Source: UBA7330 sp043554545
Lineage (GTDB): Bacteria > Bacteroidota > Bacteroidia > Cytophagales > Cyclobacteriaceae
Direction: 5' to 3'
NCBI GenBank assembly: GCA_043554545.1
Contig: CP121337.1
Span: forward strand, 744,001-808,000
Length of the DNA stretch: 64,000 nucleotides
The notes beneath the pieces are model-generated. The model ran no database searches and was not told where the DNA came from. It was given only the letters and a program-made list of their open reading frames with translations. Both the position numbers and the translations under genes were made by a program. Positions within the stretch are counted from its first letter, which is position 1. Each line of letters begins with the position of its first letter. Shown in pieces: positions 8,864-18,655 of the stretch.

Positions 8864-9607
8864 TTAACCAAATTTCGATTTTAGAAATTCTCTGTTTAGC
8901 CGGGCGATATTTGTCAGGCTAATTTCTTTTGGACACTCTGCCGAGCAGGCCCCGGTATTGGTGCAAGCGCCAAAACCTTCAGCATCCATTTGAGCCACCA
9001 TGTTTTCAGCCCTGATTTTTCGTTCAACCTGCCCTTGAGGCAATAAGGCGAACTGTGACACTTTTGCTGAAAGAAATAGCATTGCAGATGAATTCTTACA
9101 GGCCGCTACACATGCACCACAACCTATACAGGTAGCAGCATCAAAGGCATGGTCAGCATCAACCTTATTAACAGGTATAGCGTTAGCATCCTGTGTATTT
9201 CCTGAGGTATTTACTGATATATAACCTCCGGCATGTTGGATACGATCAAAGGATGATCTATCTACAATAAGGTCCTTAATTACCGGGAATGATTTAGCTC
9301 TGAATGGCTCGATGTATATCGTATCGCCATCTTTGAATTTCCTCATGTGAAGCTGACAGGTAGTGATGGCTCCATCAGGTCCGTGAGGTCTTCCATTAAT
9401 TTGTAGTGAACAGCTCCCACATATTCCTTCCCTACAGTCATGGTCAAATGCGACGGGTTCTTCACCTTTGTCGATCAACTCATTGTTAAGCACATCAAGC
9501 ATTTCCAAAAAGGACATATCTGGTGAAACATCGTTGATGTTGTAATCCACCATTTGACCTTTATCTTCAGCGTTTTTTTGTCTCCAGATTTTCAGTGTAA
9601 GATTCAT
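8864..9607 (-). CDS. sdhB: Succinate dehydrogenase / fumarate reductase iron-sulfur subunit
   Basis: The 247-residue iron-sulfur subunit of complex II. It passes electrons from the flavin of SdhA to the quinone site in SdhC. The N-terminal ferredoxin domain has CREGICGSCSLQING and a later CQLHM for the [2Fe-2S] cluster. The C-terminal domain has CIGCGACVAACKN and CTNTGACSAECPKEI for the [4Fe-4S] and [3Fe-4S] clusters. I place the start at the ATG giving MNLTLKIWRQK, 4 bases after the sdhA stop. The frame extends 14 codons further upstream inside sdhA, but family members begin here. The order sdhC-sdhA-sdhB is usual for Bacteroidota. Confidence 0.96.
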   Translation of the reverse strand: MNLTLKIWRQKNAEDKGQMVDYNINDVSPDMSFLEMLDVLNNELIDKGEEPVAFDHDCREGICGSCSLQINGRPHGPDGAITTCQLHMRKFKDGDTIYIEPFRAKSFPVIKDLIVDRSSFDRIQHAGGYISVNTSGNTQDANAIPVNKVDADHAFDAATCIGCGACVAACKNSSAMLFLSAKVSQFALLPQGQVERKIRAENMVAQMDAEGFGACTNTGACSAECPKEISLTNIARLNREFLKSKFG

Positions 9608-9611
9608 AGTG

Positions 9612-11621
9612 TTATTTATAACTTCTTTCCTTGACTTCAATGTTTTCATATTTCAGTTCTTCCTTGTGAAGCACTGCTTTACTTGGTTCACCTTTGTATT
9701 CCCAGGCAGAAACGAACTGAAACTTAGGGTCTCTTTTAGCTTCTCCTTCTGGTGTCTGGTGTTCTTCCCTGAAATGGCCGCCACAAGATTCTTCTCTTTC
9801 GAGTGCATCTTTGGCAAAAAGTTCGCCAAGCTCAAGAAAATCCGCTACTCTTCCTGCCTTAGCCAGTTCTTCGTTGTATTCACTTAAGCCACCAGGAACT
9901 TTCAGGTCTCTATAAAATTCTTCCCTGATTTCTTTAATTTCTTTGATAGCTTCTTTTAACTCCTTGGCATTTCTTGACATACCTACTTTGTTCCACATCA
10001 CTTTTCCAAGTTTCTTATGGAAGTAATCAACAGGTTTAGAGCCTTTGTTGTTAACAAATTTTTCCAGTTGTTCTTTCACAGCTTTTTCAGCTTCATCAAA
10101 TTCTTTAGTGTCTGTAGGGATTTCCCCGGTTCTGATGTCACTTGACAGGTAATCACCGATGGTATATGGAAGCACAAAATAACCATCAGCAAGACCCTGC
10201 ATCAGGGCAGAAGCTCCTAGTCTATTGGCGCCATGATCGGAGAAATTGGCTTCACCAATCACAAAACAACCCGGAATGGTAGACATTAGATTATAATCTA
10301 CCCAGGTACCTCCCATGGTATAGTGAACTGCCGGATAGATCATCATAGGTGTTTCGTATGGATTATCGTCGACGATTTTTTCATACATCTGAAACAGGTT
10401 GCCATATTTGGTTTTGATAACGTCTTTACCCAAAGCGGTAACTACTTTATCATCATTTTCGTCCATCCCTTTAACATGAGCTTGTTCCTTACCGTATCGT
10501 TGTATTGCGGCAGCAAAATCAAGATAAACAGCTTCTCCTGTTTTATTTACGCCATATCCTGCATCACAACGTTCTTTGGCAGCTCTTGAAGCTACATCTC
10601 TAGGAACCAGGTTGCCAAACGCAGGATATCTTCGCTCTAAATAATAATCTCTATCTTCTTCCGAAAGTTCGGTAGGCTTCAATTTACCATTGCGAATGGC
10701 TTCAGCATCTTCCTTTTTCTTTGGAACCCATATTCTTCCGTCATTTCTAAGTGATTCTGACATTAGCGTCAACTTGGATTGATGATCTCCTGAAACAGGG
10801 ATGCAAGTCGGGTGGATTTGCGTATAGCAAGGGTTAGCGAACCAGGCACCTTTCTTATGAATCTTCCAGGTAGCTGAAACATTGCTTCCCATGGCATTGG
10901 TAGATAAGAAGAAGACGTTACCATAACCGCCTGAAGCAATTACAACAGCATGTGCCGAATGTCTTTCTAACTCTCCACTCACAAGGTCTCTGGCAATTAT
11001 TCCCCTCGCTTTTCCATCTACCATTACGAGTTCGACCATTTCGTGGCGGTTATACATCTTTATCTTCCCTCTGGCAATCTGACGATTCATGGCAGAGTAG
11101 GCTCCCAATAACAATTGCTGACCTGTTTGACCTTTGGCATAAAAGGTTCTGGATACCAGAACACCACCAAAAGACCTATTGTCCAACAATCCTCCATATT
11201 CTCTGGCAAATGGAACACCTTGAGCAACACACTGATCTATAATATTGGTAGAAACCTCAGCGAGACGGTAAACATTTTCTTCTCGGGATCTATAGTCACC
11301 ACCTTTGACTGTGTCGTAGAACAATCGATAGACAGAATCTCCATCTCCCTGATAATTTTTGGCTGCATTAATTCCTCCCTGGGCTGCAATTGAATGTGCT
11401 CTTCTGGGAGAATCCTGAAAACAGAATGCTTTTACATTGTAACCAAGCTCTGCGAGCGTGGCCGCTGCTGAACCACCTGCTAGTCCAGTCCCAACAACAA
11501 TGACATCGATTGACCGCTTATTCGCAGGGTTTACCAAATTGATGTGATCCTTATAACTTGTCCATTTATCTGCGATAGGACCTTCAGGTAACTTAGATGG
11601 AAAATTAGAACCTATACTCAT
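9612..11621 (-). CDS. sdhA: Succinate dehydrogenase / fumarate reductase flavoprotein subunit
   Basis: The 669-residue flavoprotein of complex II, which oxidises succinate to fumarate at covalently bound FAD. The dinucleotide-binding motif GTGLAGGSAAA is near residue 43. RRAHSIAAQGGINAAKN carries the histidine that holds FAD. HPTCIPVSG and RDVASRAAKERCDAG carry substrate-site residues, and GANRLGASALMQGLADGYF is the C-terminal FAD-binding block. The length is typical of the long Bacteroidota/Chlorobi form used with a menaquinone-reactive diheme SdhC. The stop is 4 bases before the sdhB start and the ATG is 8 bases after the sdhC stop, so the three genes form one operon. Confidence 0.97.
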   Translation of the reverse strand: MSIGSNFPSKLPEGPIADKWTSYKDHINLVNPANKRSIDVIVVGTGLAGGSAAATLAELGYNVKAFCFQDSPRRAHSIAAQGGINAAKNYQGDGDSVYRLFYDTVKGGDYRSREENVYRLAEVSTNIIDQCVAQGVPFAREYGGLLDNRSFGGVLVSRTFYAKGQTGQQLLLGAYSAMNRQIARGKIKMYNRHEMVELVMVDGKARGIIARDLVSGELERHSAHAVVIASGGYGNVFFLSTNAMGSNVSATWKIHKKGAWFANPCYTQIHPTCIPVSGDHQSKLTLMSESLRNDGRIWVPKKKEDAEAIRNGKLKPTELSEEDRDYYLERRYPAFGNLVPRDVASRAAKERCDAGYGVNKTGEAVYLDFAAAIQRYGKEQAHVKGMDENDDKVVTALGKDVIKTKYGNLFQMYEKIVDDNPYETPMMIYPAVHYTMGGTWVDYNLMSTIPGCFVIGEANFSDHGANRLGASALMQGLADGYFVLPYTIGDYLSSDIRTGEIPTDTKEFDEAEKAVKEQLEKFVNNKGSKPVDYFHKKLGKVMWNKVGMSRNAKELKEAIKEIKEIREEFYRDLKVPGGLSEYNEELAKAGRVADFLELGELFAKDALEREESCGGHFREEHQTPEGEAKRDPKFQFVSAWEYKGEPSKAVLHKEELKYENIEVKERSYK

Positions 11622-11629
11622 GACAAAAA

Positions 11630-12295
11630 TTAGTGATTAAAGAAATGGTAGACTGCAATAAAAATAAATACCAAGGGAACAACAATGGCAAAAGCCTCTG
11701 TGATCTTCTTGATACCCGGAGTAAACCGATTGTTTACGCCAATTGATTGAAAAGAAGATTGAAATCCATGCAGTAAATGCAGGGCGAGTAGCACGAATGA
11801 GATTACATATGCACCTACTCTGAGGGGACTTTGAAATTTGTGCACCAGTTCGCCATAATACCTGTCAGTATCTTCCGGCAGTTTTTGGATATACTTATAA
11901 TCTATTTCAGGAATCCAGAAATCCACAAAATGAAGACCAAGGAAAGCCAGAATGACTAACCCTGAATAAATCATATTCTGTGACATCCAGGTAGCATTTC
12001 CAGTATCTTTTTTGAAATATTTTACGGGTCTTGAAGCTTTATTTTTAGCTTCAAGGATGAACCCCATGACAAAATGGAATATTACACCAATCATCAGGAT
12101 AGGTTGCATCAGAAACTGTATAACAGGATTAGTACCCATGAAGTGAGAGGCCTGATTGTAGGCATCAGCACTAAATACAGATAGGAAATTAATACTGACG
12201 TGTATCAATAAGAAAGAAATTAAAAATAGTGCCGACAAGGCCATGGCAAATTTTCGACCTACGGAACTGGAAAAAGTTCGACTAAACCAACTCAT
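11630..12295 (-). CDS. sdhC: Succinate dehydrogenase cytochrome b558 subunit
   Basis: A 221-residue single-chain membrane anchor of the type-B, diheme complex II, with about five hydrophobic helices (residues about 18-38, 62-82, 108-128, 158-178, 196-217). Histidines in helices (LIHVSINF, FHFVMGF, LGLHFVDF, LHLLHGF) are the expected heme ligands. No separate sdhD exists, consistent with succinate:menaquinone oxidoreductases of Bacteroidota. It is the first gene of the sdhCAB operon, reading left, with a plausible promoter about 28 bases upstream. Confidence 0.94.
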   Translation of the reverse strand: MSWFSRTFSSSVGRKFAMALSALFLISFLLIHVSINFLSVFSADAYNQASHFMGTNPVIQFLMQPILMIGVIFHFVMGFILEAKNKASRPVKYFKKDTGNATWMSQNMIYSGLVILAFLGLHFVDFWIPEIDYKYIQKLPEDTDRYYGELVHKFQSPLRVGAYVISFVLLALHLLHGFQSSFQSIGVNNRFTPGIKKITEAFAIVVPLVFIFIAVYHFFNH

Positions 12296-12322
12296 ATATT
12301 TTCACTTAAAAATGGTGACAGC

Positions 12323-12330
12323 CAAAGGTA
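12323..12330 (-). promoter_or_regulatory. Predicted -7 box of the sdhCAB promoter
   Basis: On the minus strand the bases read TACCTTTG, an exact match to the Bacteroidota -7 consensus TAnnTTTG, 28 bases upstream of the sdhC ATG. A TTGG/TTTGG stretch 15-20 bases further upstream could serve as the -33 element. The spacing of the -33 box is only approximate. Confidence 0.5.
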
Positions 12331-12585
12331 ATCGCCGATTGCTACCAAACCAATTGTTAACATTATTTTAAATGGTTCTAAATAGAATAATTTTTTTATC
12401 TCTGGATGCAACTTATTCATTAGTATTCAAACGATTTTCTGTGACTTTGCTGGACTAACCAAACGTTTGCATAAATGTTTTACTCTTTGAGTATCCAGAG
12501 CCTGGAAACTTTTATCTTGTATAATTAGTAATTATTCACTCCCTTTTTCCGTTGTTAAAGAACATATAATTTATTTTGAAGATTA

Positions 12586-14325
12586 ATGAGGGTCTTAGTT
12601 GTTGCTTTCTGGACAGCACTGATTTTATGTCACTTGAATGGAGTGGCCACACATATCCGTGGAGGAGAGATTATTGTAAAACATATTCCGAATGCCCCAC
12701 TAACATTCGAGATATCAGTAATTGGTTATGTTGATACTGATTCTCAAATTGAAATGGGTGGCGGTGTATTGCGATTTGGGGATGGAAAAGATTTGTCCGG
12801 CCCCTTTCAGACCACTTTAGAATCAATAAGCGCTGAGGTTGCAAAGATCAAGTTTACTACGACCCATTCTTATCAGGGGCCCTCAGCTGCAGGATACCTG
12901 ATTACTTATCAGGAGGATTTCAGAAACGGCAACGTAATCAATATTGAGGGTGGAGGTGCTCAAACATCATTTTTCGTTGAAACACTTTTAGTCATTGACC
13001 CTTTCCTGGGGCCTAACAGTACGCCGTATTTTACCGCAATTCCTGATGTGTCTGCAGAGGTTGGCAAGGTCTACAGTCATGATCCTGGCGGATATGATCC
13101 GGATGGCGATTTACTGACCTATCGAATAGTTGAAGTAAAAAGGGCGCAAAACACAATAGTTGGTGGGTATCGAGAACCCAATCATCCCGATTTTTACAGC
13201 AATTTCAGTCAAGGCAATGAAGCCAAAGATGGACCACCACTATTTAGTATTGACAAGTTCACAGGTGATATTACCTGGGATGCGCCGGGAGATATCACCA
13301 ATCAGGAGGGAGGAATCTGTGAGAAATATGCTGAATACAATGTGGCAATAGCCGTAGATGAATGGAGAAATGTTCAGGGAGTTTGGAGAAAAATGGGATA
13401 TGTTACCAGAGATTTTCAAATTATCGTTTGTGACCAACTCGCTTCAGATGGATTAACTGAAACGATAGCAGATACCTGCATTGTTGCAGGAACTCCCCTG
13501 AAAAAGACATTTTTAAGTACTGATTTTGGGGCGGGTGTATTCAGTATTGATGCAAGTGGCATACCCTTTGAAATTGGTGCGATGAAAGAACCATTAATTG
13601 ATCCAAATAGAGATACGTTGAATTTTTCATGGAGTCCTACCTGTTCAATGGTGAGCGCTAAGCCTTACCAGGTTTATTTCAGTGTATCCGCTCGCAATTC
13701 AGATGGATTTACACTCACCAAAATTTATAACTGGAATATTCGTGTTGTTGGTTCTGAGGTTACAGGAATCGATCTGGAAGATCAAATCGATGGATCCATA
13801 AAGGTCAGTTGGGATGCTTATGCTTGCGGCGAAGTTGATTCTCTCCAAATATGGAGGAAGGAAGGCCCTTCAGGTTATGCGCTTTGTGAATTACAGGATT
13901 CGGGGGACCTTGGGTTTGCTCTAGCTGGTCAGGTGAGTCCCGATATAGATACTTTTGTTGATGAGGATGTCCCGGAAGGTAAGATAGCCAACGATTTTAG
14001 TTACCATATAATTCCTTTATATAAGGATACTCAAACTGAAGCCTTTAGAGCATTACTCACGTCAGTAGAAGGGTTCCAAAAGTCAGAGGTGCTTTTTTAT
14101 CCCAACCCAAGTCGGGGAAGTATTTATGTTGAAGCAAAAGATCAGATAACTCATTACCGACTCATCGACTTGTCTGGTAAAGCCATTTTTTCTGGTGAAT
14201 TAGATACGTACGGAGAAATTAAGGGGCTAAATATAGATGTGGACTCAGGCGTATATATCATTCAATTTTTGGATAGGCATGAACGCCTGGTAGGCAGCGG
14301 ACGATTATTACTTAGCCATGAATAA
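12586..14325 (+). CDS. Secreted surface protein with type IX (type A) sorting domain
   Basis: A 579-residue secreted protein. A Sec signal peptide (MRVLVVAFWTALILCHLNG) is followed by VATHIRGGEIIVKH. This THxxGGE-like start of the mature chain recurs in surface proteins of gliding Bacteroidota. Residues about 25-290 form a domain shared with the next gene (DPGGYDPDGDLLTYRIVEVK, AQNTIVGGYREPNHPDFY, DAPGDITNQEG). A fibronectin-III-like part follows at about 400-480. The last 80 residues (FYPNPSRGSIYVEA, ending GSGRLLLSHE) are a type A C-terminal domain that directs export by the type IX secretion system. The 290 bases before it hold the sdh promoter and little else recognisable. Confidence 0.85.
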   Translation: MRVLVVAFWTALILCHLNGVATHIRGGEIIVKHIPNAPLTFEISVIGYVDTDSQIEMGGGVLRFGDGKDLSGPFQTTLESISAEVAKIKFTTTHSYQGPSAAGYLITYQEDFRNGNVINIEGGGAQTSFFVETLLVIDPFLGPNSTPYFTAIPDVSAEVGKVYSHDPGGYDPDGDLLTYRIVEVKRAQNTIVGGYREPNHPDFYSNFSQGNEAKDGPPLFSIDKFTGDITWDAPGDITNQEGGICEKYAEYNVAIAVDEWRNVQGVWRKMGYVTRDFQIIVCDQLASDGLTETIADTCIVAGTPLKKTFLSTDFGAGVFSIDASGIPFEIGAMKEPLIDPNRDTLNFSWSPTCSMVSAKPYQVYFSVSARNSDGFTLTKIYNWNIRVVGSEVTGIDLEDQIDGSIKVSWDAYACGEVDSLQIWRKEGPSGYALCELQDSGDLGFALAGQVSPDIDTFVDEDVPEGKIANDFSYHIIPLYKDTQTEAFRALLTSVEGFQKSEVLFYPNPSRGSIYVEAKDQITHYRLIDLSGKAIFSGELDTYGEIKGLNIDVDSGVYIIQFLDRHERLVGSGRLLLSHE

Positions 14326-14492
14326 TTCTGAAGTAGGGAATCCAGACAAACAATTTTTTGTTTATTCATCATCGAACAAATATTTTCAAACCGGATCATA
14401 TAAATTGCGTTGTATAGATATTTGAAAGTTTTCTACATTTTTCTAGTAATAGATTCGTTACTAATGTTGTACAAATTTCCAGGTTGTAGCTG

Positions 14493-17354
14493 ATGAGGCA
14501 TTATTTACTTTCTTTTTTAACCCTTCTATTTGGTTTAGCTGGTTTTATAGCTAAGGCCACACACATTCGTGCAGGGGAGATTGTAGTAAAAAGAACGAGT
14601 AACATCACACTTTCTTTTGAGATCACGGTAACAGGTTATAAAGACTTAGATTCTCAAATTGATTTTGGTGGTGGGCAATTAAGGCTTGGAGATGATAATG
14701 TTTTAGAAGGACCTTTTGAAGTAACCAGAGAGCAACTGGATGAGAATACAGAAAAAGTGTTCTTTGTTATAAATCATACCTACTCCAGACCCAATGCTGC
14801 TGGTTATTTGATCAGCTATCAGGAGGACTTCAGGAATGATAACATCATTAATGTCAATGGTGGTAATTCGGTCATGACGACTTTTTATACGGAAACTCTG
14901 GTGATCATAGATCCATTTTTTGGAATTAATAACTCACCGGTCTTAACCGTTCCTCCGGTCGATTTTGCAGCTATTGGATCCGTTTTCGTTCATAATCCTG
15001 GTGCTTTTGATCCTGATGGAGATAGCCTGGCTTATAAGTTCACTGAAGTTAAAAGAGCCCAAAACACCGTAGTTGGTGGATATAGAGAGATGGTCAATGC
15101 TGATTTTTATACCAACTACGATCAGGGCAATGAATCCCAGACCGGAAGGCCCACGCTTACCCTGAATCAACTCAATGGAGATTTAATCTGGGATGCGCCA
15201 GGAGACATCACTAACCAGGAGGATCCACCGGATTGTGAATTAAAAGCAGAATACAATGTGGCTTTTATCATTGAGGAGTGGCGGAATATTTTCGGAAAGC
15301 CCAGGTTAATGGGATATGTAGAGCGTGATATGCAGATCATCGTTTGTTCCTCAGATAATCAAAGACCCATAATTGAGGCTCCAGATCCTGTTTGTGTAGA
15401 AGCGGGTACAAATATAAATGAACTCATTATGGGAGAAGATCCCGATGGAGATCCGGTAAAACTCGAAGCCTATGGAGGTCCGTTTGAAGTAAATGCTCCG
15501 GCAACCTATGCTCCATTTCCAGCAACCTACCAAAATACTCCAGGATCCATGGTTTTTGATTGGAATACTGTCTGTGGTCATGTGAGGAAACGCCCATATG
15601 ACGTACAATTGAAAATCACTGACCAGCCAGCCTCCGGGCCATCTCTGGTGGAATTTGCTACCTGGCAAATTACTGTGGTAGGACCTGCGCCTACTGGACT
15701 TAGCACTACACCGCAGTCTGCAAGAAGTATGCAGCTTGGTTGGGATCCATATACTTGTGGCGGAGCAGATTCCATGCAGGTATGGAGAAGGGTGGGTACC
15801 TATGATATCATGGTAGACGAATGTCAGTTGGGTATGCCTCCTAATACCGGATACGAATTAGTGGGGAAAGTACCGATCGGTCAGACCGATTTTGTTGATG
15901 ATGGTCATGGGGTAGGATTGAGTGCTGGGGCTAATTACTGTTATAGACTGGTTGCTGAATTCCCTTCTGCTGGAGAAGGAAAAAGCGAGAGCTATGTATC
16001 AGGCGAAACTTGTGACAGCTTGTTAATTGATGTACCTGTAATAACAAATGTGGATGTAGCGGAGACCAGTCAGACCGTCGGAGAGATATTAGTGCGTTGG
16101 ACACCGCCCTATCAAATTGATGCCGGGGTGAATCCCGGTCCCTATACTTATGATTTATTAAGAGGGACAGGTGCTGAGGAAAGTGAAAGCTATACCAAGG
16201 TCAATTCTACTCAATTATCAGATACTGTATTTGTGGATGCTGGACTGAACACATTTAATCTATCCTATAATTATAAAGTTGTGTTATACGATGCAAATAA
16301 TATCTTGATTGATACCTCGGCCTCCGCTTCTTCGGTGAGGTTGGGTTTGACACCCCTATTACAAGCCATTGATCTAACTTGGAGTGCAACAGTACCATGG
16401 GCGCTAAGAGATCCAAATTTCAGGTACCATTATATCTTTAGGGATCAGGTCGATTTGTTTAATCCGGATTCGCTCATTCTGATAGATTCTGTAGAGGTCA
16501 TCGATGCTCCATTTTTATATACAGACAATGGGGCATTTAACAATGAGCCTTTGGATGAGAATATTGAATATTGCTATGCCATCACAACCTACGGGAGTTA
16601 TGGTAATGACCTTTTACCTGAACCTTTAATCAATCGCAGCCAGATTACATGTGCGCAACCCAATGACACCATAAGCCCATGCCGACCTCCAACGTTGGTT
16701 TTTTCAGACAACTTTAGGTGTGAAGATTTTCTGCAGCAGGAATGTGCAGCCAATATTTTTGAGAACCGAATTGAGTGGAATACCAATCAGGATCCTGATT
16801 GCGACCTTGATATCGAGTTTTATAATATTTGGTTTACTCCAACCGGTAATTTTGATGATTATCAAATTGTTGGAACATCTTTTACCACCTCTTTCTTACA
16901 TGAAAACCTTCCTTCATTCAAAGGGTGCTATCAGATTCAGGCAGTTGACCGCTCTGGAAACACCAGTGAATTCACAGAAGAGATATGCAGAGATAACTGT
17001 CCAAGCTTTAGACTACCTAACGCTTTCTCCCCGAATAATGATGGCGTAAATGATACGTTTACACCTTACTACAACAATGAGTTCTCAAACATTGATGGAT
17101 TTGATAATACCAATTGCACACGTTTTGTAGAAAGCATTGATTTTAAGTTGTTTGACAGGAGTGGTAAAGAATTGTTCACCTATTCTTCTGTGGACAATGA
17201 AAACGATGTCCTGATCAATTGGGATGGGTATACCAATTCAGGGCAGGAAGTTCCAGCAGGTGTTTATTATTACGCCGCAGAAGTTTCTTTTGACTTATTG
17301 AACCCAGACCAAACCAATGAAGTTTTCAGTGGATGGGTACAACTTCTCAGATAG
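14493..17354 (+). CDS. Secreted surface protein with gliding-motility-associated (type B) C-terminal domain
   Basis: A 953-residue paralogue of the preceding gene. The signal peptide leads to ATHIRAGEIVVKR, and the N-terminal 300 residues align nearly motif for motif (DPDGDSLAYKFTEVKRAQN, VVGGYREMVNADFY, DAPGDITNQEDPPDC). Several fibronectin-III-like units follow between about 400 and 840. The C terminus from LPNAFSPNNDGVND to VFSGWVQLLR is the gliding-motility-associated (CHU_C, type B) sorting domain, with WDGYTNSGQEVPAGVYYY as its typical core. It is a substrate of the type IX system and is likely displayed on the surface with a SprF-like partner (known of the family). Tandem duplication with exchange of the C-terminal domain is the simplest history. 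Confidence 0.87.
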   Translation: MRHYLLSFLTLLFGLAGFIAKATHIRAGEIVVKRTSNITLSFEITVTGYKDLDSQIDFGGGQLRLGDDNVLEGPFEVTREQLDENTEKVFFVINHTYSRPNAAGYLISYQEDFRNDNIINVNGGNSVMTTFYTETLVIIDPFFGINNSPVLTVPPVDFAAIGSVFVHNPGAFDPDGDSLAYKFTEVKRAQNTVVGGYREMVNADFYTNYDQGNESQTGRPTLTLNQLNGDLIWDAPGDITNQEDPPDCELKAEYNVAFIIEEWRNIFGKPRLMGYVERDMQIIVCSSDNQRPIIEAPDPVCVEAGTNINELIMGEDPDGDPVKLEAYGGPFEVNAPATYAPFPATYQNTPGSMVFDWNTVCGHVRKRPYDVQLKITDQPASGPSLVEFATWQITVVGPAPTGLSTTPQSARSMQLGWDPYTCGGADSMQVWRRVGTYDIMVDECQLGMPPNTGYELVGKVPIGQTDFVDDGHGVGLSAGANYCYRLVAEFPSAGEGKSESYVSGETCDSLLIDVPVITNVDVAETSQTVGEILVRWTPPYQIDAGVNPGPYTYDLLRGTGAEESESYTKVNSTQLSDTVFVDAGLNTFNLSYNYKVVLYDANNILIDTSASASSVRLGLTPLLQAIDLTWSATVPWALRDPNFRYHYIFRDQVDLFNPDSLILIDSVEVIDAPFLYTDNGAFNNEPLDENIEYCYAITTYGSYGNDLLPEPLINRSQITCAQPNDTISPCRPPTLVFSDNFRCEDFLQQECAANIFENRIEWNTNQDPDCDLDIEFYNIWFTPTGNFDDYQIVGTSFTTSFLHENLPSFKGCYQIQAVDRSGNTSEFTEEICRDNCPSFRLPNAFSPNNDGVNDTFTPYYNNEFSNIDGFDNTNCTRFVESIDFKLFDRSGKELFTYSSVDNENDVLINWDGYTNSGQEVPAGVYYYAAEVSFDLLNPDQTNEVFSGWVQLLR

Positions 17355-17743
17355 TGCATCCCAAGATCATTCTGTTTGATGGAGTGTGCAATCTTTGTAA
17401 TGCAGCTGTGAAATTTATTATTAAAAGAGACCCTCAAGCGGTTTTTAAGTTTGCGTCTTTGCAATCTGAGGTGGCAAACAAGTATCTTCAGTCTTCAGAT
17501 GAAATGGGTAGTGTTATTTTGATAGCTGGAGATCACATATATAAGGAGAGCGAAGCAGCACTGAAAATTGCCAGGCAATTAAGTGGAGGTTGGCCATTGT
17601 TTTATGTGTTCATTATCATACCCAGACCAATCCGTGATTCAGTATATAAAGTGATTGCCAGAAATAGATATAAATGGTTTGGTAAAAAGGATCATTGTAT
17701 GGTACCCACGGAAGATCTTAAGGTTCGTTTTCTTGATTCCTGA
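17333..17743 (+). CDS. DCC-family (DUF393) thiol-disulfide oxidoreductase-like protein
   Basis: A 136-residue cytosolic protein of the DCC/DUF393 family. The signature FDGVCNLCN (Dx-Cxx-C) lies near the N terminus, followed by AVKFIIKRDP and the C-terminal YRYKWFGKKDHC typical of the family. The group is named for its Asp-Cys-Cys motif and is thought to be redox-active, but its role is not established. The ATG at 17333 overlaps the end of the upstream gene by 22 bases. A GTG at 17354, one base into the TAG stop of that gene, is in frame and would start at VHPKIILFDG; I cannot choose between them. No Shine-Dalgarno sequence precedes either. Confidence 0.85.
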   Translation: MGTTSQIVHPKIILFDGVCNLCNAAVKFIIKRDPQAVFKFASLQSEVANKYLQSSDEMGSVILIAGDHIYKESEAALKIARQLSGGWPLFYVFIIIPRPIRDSVYKVIARNRYKWFGKKDHCMVPTEDLKVRFLDS

Positions 17744-17782
17744 TGATCTGGTTAGATTTGTGCCTGAAACCAACATTTAAAT

Positions 17783-18655
17783 ATGAACGCTTATATTTTC
17801 CCGGGTCAGGGAGCTCAATTTTCGGGAATGGGAAAAGATCTTTATGATTCCCATGCTGAAGCCAAAAAATATTTTGATCAGGCCAATGATATTCTTGGAT
17901 TTTCCATATCTGAAATTATGTTCACTGGCACTGCTGACGAGTTGAAACAAACCAAAGTTACTCAGCCGGCAATATTCATCCATAGTGTGGTAGCAGCATT
18001 GATTAACGAAACATTTAAGCCTGATATGGTCGCTGGCCATTCATTGGGAGAATTTTCTGCGCTTGTCGCGAACGGAATTCTAAGTTTTGAAGATGGATTG
18101 AAGTTGGTTTCTCAACGGGCAAGCGCTATGCAAAAAGCATGTGAGGCTCAGGAGTCCACAATGGCTGCTGTATTAGGCCTTCCTGACGAAAAAGTGGAGG
18201 AAATATGTGCTGAAATTGATGATGTTGTTGTGCCTGCAAATTATAACTGTCCAGGGCAGTTGGTAATTTCTGGTTCGGTTAAAGGTGTAGAACTCGCCTG
18301 CGAAAAGATGAAAGCAGCAGGTGCAAAAAGAGCATTGATGCTCCCAGTAGGTGGAGCCTTTCACTCTCCTTTAATGGAGCCTGCGAGAGAAGAATTGGCC
18401 GCGGCCATCCAAAACACTGAGTTTGGCACCCCTTCTTGTCCAGTATACCAAAATGTAGATGCACAAGGACATACAGACATTACAGAGATAAAAAGTAATT
18501 TGGTAGTTCAGCTAACTGCTCCTGTTAGGTGGACACAGAGTGTTCAATCAATGGTTGAAGGGGGTGCTAAAATGTTTATTGAGTGCGGTCCGGGTAAGGT
18601 TCTACAAGGCCTGGTTCGAAAAATATCCCTGGAAGCTGAGACAAAAAGCATATGA
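17783..18655 (+). CDS. fabD: Malonyl-CoA:ACP transacylase
   Basis: FabD (290 residues) moves the malonyl group from CoA to acyl carrier protein at the start of fatty-acid elongation. The oxyanion-hole motif GQGAQ is at residues 8-12 and the nucleophile motif GHSLG at 85-89 (Ser87). The catalytic histidine is in GAFHSPLM, and the CPVYQNVDA block follows. The length equals that of the family. Its stop overlaps the start of a tiny lipoprotein gene in the sequence ATGA, so translation is probably coupled. It lies 40 bases downstream of the DCC-family gene. Confidence 0.96.
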   Translation: MNAYIFPGQGAQFSGMGKDLYDSHAEAKKYFDQANDILGFSISEIMFTGTADELKQTKVTQPAIFIHSVVAALINETFKPDMVAGHSLGEFSALVANGILSFEDGLKLVSQRASAMQKACEAQESTMAAVLGLPDEKVEEICAEIDDVVVPANYNCPGQLVISGSVKGVELACEKMKAAGAKRALMLPVGGAFHSPLMEPAREELAAAIQNTEFGTPSCPVYQNVDAQGHTDITEIKSNLVVQLTAPVRWTQSVQSMVEGGAKMFIECGPGKVLQGLVRKISLEAETKSI

